Source of the DNA: Flagellimonas_B algarum
GTDB lineage: Bacteria; Bacteroidota; Bacteroidia; Flavobacteriales; Flavobacteriaceae
Length of the DNA: 64,000 bases
Assembly: GCF_040513375.1 (NCBI RefSeq)
Contig: NZ_JBEVTG010000002.1
Location: 496,001-560,000, forward strand
Direction: 5' to 3'
Made by a program: the position numbers and the translations under genes. This document shows, in pieces, positions 60,590 through 64,000 of the stretch. Position 1 is the first letter of the stretch. Every line of letters begins with the position of its first letter. The notes beneath the pieces are model-generated. The model saw only the letters and a list, made by a program, of their open reading frames with translations, did not search any database and was not told the DNA's origin.

Positions 60590-60617
60590 TAAGGTTTAGC
60601 TAAACTATCCTCCAAAG

Positions 60618-61790
60618 ATGAGTAAAGATAAGGTACATATTTTTGACACCACCCTAAGGGATGGCGAACAAGTTCCGGGTTGTAAATTGGATACCGAACA
60701 AAAACTGGTCATCGCCGAACGGCTTGACCAATTAGGGGTCGATATCATCGAAGCCGGTTTCCCGATCTCGAGTCCAGGTGACTTCCAATCGGTTAGTGAA
60801 ATCGCCAAGTTGGTCCGCAATGCGACCGTCTGTGGGTTGACCCGTTCGGTCAAAAAAGATATCGAAGTGGCCGCCGAAGCCATAAAATTCGCCAAGCGAC
60901 CCCGGATCCATACGGGGATCGGCACATCCGATTCGCACATCCTGCATAAATTCAAATCCAATCGTGACGATATCCTCGAACGGGCCGTCGCCGCGGTACG
61001 TTATGCGAAGACCTTCGTTGAGGATGTTGAATTCTATGCGGAAGATGCCGGACGAACCGACAACGCCTATTTGGCACAAGTCTGCGAAGCGGTGATCAAG
61101 GCTGGGGCTACCGTCTTGAATATCCCCGACACCACCGGATATTGCCTGCCGGAAGAATATGGGGCCAAAATGAAATATTTGAAAGAGAACGTCGCGGGTA
61201 TTGACAAGGCGATCCTTTCTTGCCATTGCCACAACGATCTCGGATTGGCCACCGCCAATTCGATTTCCGGGGTGATCCATGGGGCCCGACAGATCGAATG
61301 TACGATCAACGGAATCGGTGAACGGGCGGGCAACACCTCCCTCGAAGAAGTGGTCATGATCATGCGCCAGCACCCTGATTTGAACTTGGACACCAACATC
61401 AACAGCAAATTGTTGTTCGATACCAGTCAAATGGTATCGCAAAAAATGGGCATGCCCGTACAGCCGAACAAGGCCATTGTCGGTACGAACGCGTTTGCAC
61501 ACAGTTCCGGAATCCACCAAGATGGGGTCATCAAAAACCGGGAAACCTATGAAATTATCGATCCGGCCGATGTCGGGGTCAGTGAATCCTCCATCGTACT
61601 TACGGCTAGAAGCGGTAGGGCCGCCTTGGCCTATCGTGCCAAGAACGTGGGCTATGAGTTGACCAAGGTCCAATTGGATACGGTGTATGAAAATTTCTTG
61701 AAGTTCGCAGACCGTAAAAAAGAGATCATGGATGATGACATCCATCAAATCGTTGAGTCCAGTAACATTAATCGTGAAAGCTTAGCCTAA
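60618..61790 (+). CDS. leuA: 2-isopropylmalate synthase, short form
   Basis: Condenses acetyl-CoA with 2-oxoisovalerate in leucine synthesis. TTLRDGEQVPGCKLDTEQK at the start, metal motif SCHCHNDLGLATAN, GIGERAGNTSLEEVVM and SGIHQDGVIKNRETYE are intact. The protein is 390 residues; classical LeuA has about 510-520. The sequence ends where the LeuA allosteric (regulatory) domain would start. Stop overlaps leuC start by one base. Confidence 0.95.
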   Translation: MSKDKVHIFDTTLRDGEQVPGCKLDTEQKLVIAERLDQLGVDIIEAGFPISSPGDFQSVSEIAKLVRNATVCGLTRSVKKDIEVAAEAIKFAKRPRIHTGIGTSDSHILHKFKSNRDDILERAVAAVRYAKTFVEDVEFYAEDAGRTDNAYLAQVCEAVIKAGATVLNIPDTTGYCLPEEYGAKMKYLKENVAGIDKAILSCHCHNDLGLATANSISGVIHGARQIECTINGIGERAGNTSLEEVVMIMRQHPDLNLDTNINSKLLFDTSQMVSQKMGMPVQPNKAIVGTNAFAHSSGIHQDGVIKNRETYEIIDPADVGVSESSIVLTARSGRAALAYRAKNVGYELTKVQLDTVYENFLKFADRKKEIMDDDIHQIVESSNINRESLA

Positions 61791-63175
61791 TGAAAAAAAC
61801 CTTATTCGATAAGGTCTGGGATGCCCACGTGGTCGACACCGTACCGAACGGACCACAAATCCTATATATTGATAAGCATTTGATCCATGAGGTCACCAGT
61901 CCGCAGGCGTTTGCCGAATTGGAACAACGTGGTATACCCTTGGCGCGGCCCGATAAGACCGTTGCCACTGCGGATCACAACGTACCCACGAAAGACCAGC
62001 ACTTGACCATCAAAGACGCCCTTTCGCGAAAACAGGTCGAAATGTTGACCCAAAATTGCGAGAATCACGGGGTTACCCTCTACGGTCTCGGGCATGAATA
62101 CCAGGGCATCGTGCACGTCATGGCCCCTGAATTGGGCATCACCCAGCCAGGTATGACGATGGTTTGTGGCGATAGCCATACATCGACCCATGGTGCTTTC
62201 GGTACCATCGCGTTCGGAATCGGTACCAGTCAGGTCGCCCAGGTTTTTGCCAGCCAGTGCCTGCTGTTGAACAAACCCAAGAAAATGCGGGTTACCGTCA
62301 ACGGCACCTTAGCGAAAAACGTGCTGCCCAAAGACGTGATCCTCTATATCATCGCCCAGCTTGGAACGAATTCAGGAACGGGACATTTCGTAGAGTATGC
62401 CGGGGAGGTTTTTGAAAATATGAGTATGGAAGGCCGGATGACCGTCTGCAATATGAGCATTGAAATGGGGGCACGTGGAGGCATGATCGCACCCGATGAA
62501 ACCACCTATGCCTATGTCAAAGGAAAGCAATTCGCACCTGAAGGTCAAGCATGGGAAAATCAATTGGCCTATTGGAAAACGCTGCCCACCGATGAGGGGG
62601 CCGATTTTGATACCGAATATGATTTCGATGCAGCGGATATCGGCCCGATGATTACCTACGGTACGAATCCGGGTATGGGTATCCGAATCAACGAAAACAT
62701 TCCGTCGTTCGATGACGCTTCTTTTGAAAAAGCCTTGCACTACATGGGCTTGGAAAAAGGGGAATCCTTAATCGACAAACCCATTAATTGGGTCTTTATC
62801 GGTAGTTGTACCAACTCCCGTATCGAAGACTTTAGAATGGCAGCCTCCCATATCAACGGAAAGCGAAAGGCCGACAACGTAACGGCCCTAATCGTACCCG
62901 GGTCACAACAAGTGGCGAAACAAATCAAGGAGGAAGGGCTTCAAGACGTATTCGAAGCGGCAGGCTTCGAAATTCGACAATCAGGATGCTCCGCTTGCCT
63001 AGGAATGAATGAAGACAAAATTCCGGCCGGAGAGTATTGTGTTTCAACCTCGAACCGCAATTTTGAAGGCAGACAAGGACCAGGAGCCAGGACCTTTTTG
63101 GCAAGCCCCCTTGTCGCGGCGATGACCGCCGTGGAAGGAAAAATAGTTGATGTTACCGAAATGCAACCCGCCTAA
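61790..63175 (+). CDS. leuC: 3-isopropylmalate dehydratase, large subunit
   Basis: 461-residue aconitase-family subunit that works with LeuD to isomerise 2- to 3-isopropylmalate. The [4Fe-4S] cysteines are C340 (GSCTNSR), C400 and C403 (SGCSACLGM). VCGDSHTSTHGAFG is the substrate motif. Its start and stop codons each overlap a neighbour, so leuA, leuC and leuD are tightly coupled. Confidence 0.98.
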   Translation: MKKTLFDKVWDAHVVDTVPNGPQILYIDKHLIHEVTSPQAFAELEQRGIPLARPDKTVATADHNVPTKDQHLTIKDALSRKQVEMLTQNCENHGVTLYGLGHEYQGIVHVMAPELGITQPGMTMVCGDSHTSTHGAFGTIAFGIGTSQVAQVFASQCLLLNKPKKMRVTVNGTLAKNVLPKDVILYIIAQLGTNSGTGHFVEYAGEVFENMSMEGRMTVCNMSIEMGARGGMIAPDETTYAYVKGKQFAPEGQAWENQLAYWKTLPTDEGADFDTEYDFDAADIGPMITYGTNPGMGIRINENIPSFDDASFEKALHYMGLEKGESLIDKPINWVFIGSCTNSRIEDFRMAASHINGKRKADNVTALIVPGSQQVAKQIKEEGLQDVFEAAGFEIRQSGCSACLGMNEDKIPAGEYCVSTSNRNFEGRQGPGARTFLASPLVAAMTAVEGKIVDVTEMQPA

Positions 63176-63762
63176 TGGAGAAATTCGACACCTTGGTCTC
63201 AAAGGCCGTACCCCTACCCATTGAAAACGTGGATACCGATCAAATCATACCGGCCCGCTTTTTAAAGGCCACCAATAAAATCGGATTCGGGGAAAACCTA
63301 TTCCGGGATTGGAGGTACCACAAAGATGGAAGCGTCAATACCGATTTCGTCTTGAACGACGGCACCTACAGCGGAAGCATCTTGGTCGCGGGTGAGAACT
63401 TCGGATGCGGTTCGAGCCGCGAGCATGCAGCTTGGGCTTTGGCCGATTACGGATTCAAAGTCATCGTTTCAAGCTATTTCGCTGATATCTTTAGGGGCAA
63501 CGCCTTGAATAACGGACTCTTGCCCATTAAATTGGAAGACAGTGAACTATCAGCCCTATTGACCCAGTTGGAACAGGACCCCGATACGGAAGTAAAGGTC
63601 GATTTGGAAGCACAACAACTATCAGTCGATGCCATAGGCCTGAGCGCCTCGTTCGACATCGACGCCTACAAGAAAATGTGCCTGATCAATGGGTATGACG
63701 ATATTGACTTTTTGATCAGCAAAAAAGAAACCATTGCCGCTTTCGAAGCGCAAAACCAGTAA
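63175..63762 (+). CDS. leuD: 3-isopropylmalate dehydratase, small subunit
   Basis: 195-residue swivel subunit: ENVDTDQIIPARFLKATNKIGFGENLFRDW and FGCGSSREHAAWALADYGFKVIVSSYFADIF are the LeuD signatures. It forms a heterodimer with LeuC. Shares one base with leuC and lies 7 bp before leuB. Confidence 0.98.
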   Translation: MEKFDTLVSKAVPLPIENVDTDQIIPARFLKATNKIGFGENLFRDWRYHKDGSVNTDFVLNDGTYSGSILVAGENFGCGSSREHAAWALADYGFKVIVSSYFADIFRGNALNNGLLPIKLEDSELSALLTQLEQDPDTEVKVDLEAQQLSVDAIGLSASFDIDAYKKMCLINGYDDIDFLISKKETIAAFEAQNQ

Positions 63763-63769
63763 GTACCCC

Positions 63770-64000
63770 ATGAATTTGAACATCGCTTTGTTACCCGGAG
63801 ACGGTATTGGCCCAGAAGTATTGGATCAAGCCGTAAAATGTTTACAAGCCGTTGAAGAAACCTTCAACCATACGTTCGTCTACAAAGAAGCGGCGGTCGG
63901 TGCCATAGCCATCGATAAGACCGGTGAGCCCCTACCCGAAAAGACTTTACAACTATGCCTAGATGCCGATGCCGTACTTTTCGGTGCCATTGGCGATCCC
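63770..64000 (+). CDS. leuB: 3-isopropylmalate dehydrogenase, N-terminal part
   Basis: The first 77 residues, MNLNIALLPGDGIGPEVLDQAVKCL through LQLCLDADAVLFGAIGDP, carry the dimetal NAD-dependent decarboxylating dehydrogenase start (LPGDGIGPEV) and the AVLFGAIGDP strand. The rest runs beyond the window. Third step of leucine synthesis. Confidence 0.95.
   Translation, partial: MNLNIALLPGDGIGPEVLDQAVKCLQAVEETFNHTFVYKEAAVGAIAIDKTGEPLPEKTLQLCLDADAVLFGAIGDP

Noticed and set aside
60542..60592. Leader peptide MEFTRFRIVELLGLSS as a leucine attenuator before leuA
   Set aside because: It contains three leucines, but only 25 nt remain before leuA with no terminator hairpin, and the likely -7 element lies inside the frame.
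60732..61748. Long minus-strand open frame (338 codons)
   Set aside because: Antisense to leuA; composition explained by the leuA codons.

Overview
The window reads as a chromosomal segment of a member of the Bacteroidota, most likely a marine Flavobacteriaceae of fairly high G+C for that family (about half G+C by eye). The evidence is the gene order tpx-dgkA-ftsK-lolA-lptF/G-ribBA, TAnnTTTG-type -7 promoter elements with few Shine-Dalgarno sites, a TonB-dependent receptor with a carboxypeptidase-like plug extension, a DUF6090 protein, and a 2-isopropylmalate synthase without its regulatory domain. No phage, insertion sequence, CRISPR array or conjugation gene was seen.

Layout. 1-1651 (minus): the 5' part of lpdA, a small membrane protein and an Lrp-type regulator. 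1807-11239 (plus): a methionine gamma-lyase and NhaC-family transporter that face the Lrp gene, then the housekeeping run tpx, dgkA, ftsK, lolA, an LptF/LptG permease and ribBA. 11229-13193 (minus): a KdnA-like sugar aminotransferase and a TauE-type exporter. 13295-13379: tRNA-Ser(UGA), followed by a terminator and a 101-bp tandem repeat with strong secondary structure. 13854-43977: about 30 kb on the plus strand only, mostly small accessory enzymes, each with its own promoter or in pairs. They include alpha/beta hydrolases, four penicillin-binding-protein/beta-lactamase-fold serine hydrolases, VOC, GNAT, DinB, YCII and SnoaL-like proteins, GntR and AraC regulators and a membrane adenylate cyclase. 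Inside it, 35641-39574 is a self-contained module: a membrane protein, a winged-helix regulator, a helical-repeat lipoprotein and a TonB-dependent receptor, with near-identical operator-like sequences before both transcription units. 44170-51012: a PfkB kinase, a PD40 propeller protein, a likely structured RNA, an atypical LuxR-type response regulator, a CPA1 antiporter and dnaK. 51184-58029: L-serine ammonia-lyase, small membrane proteins, a P-loop kinase-like protein, then panB-lspA-rluA. 58060-60471 (minus): an EamA transporter and a helical-repeat protein. 60618-64000: the leucine operon leuA-leuC-leuD-leuB, cut by the window edge inside leuB.

How the parts work together. The clearest functional units are envelope biogenesis (lolA plus the LptF/G permease, lspA, dgkA, a possible Kdo8N aminotransferase), sulfur amino acid breakdown (methionine gamma-lyase, NhaC-type transporter, Lrp regulator) and leucine synthesis. 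The strongest candidates for something undescribed are the structured RNA at 46558-46726, the operator-linked module at 35641-39574, and the tandem repeat next to tRNA-Ser.
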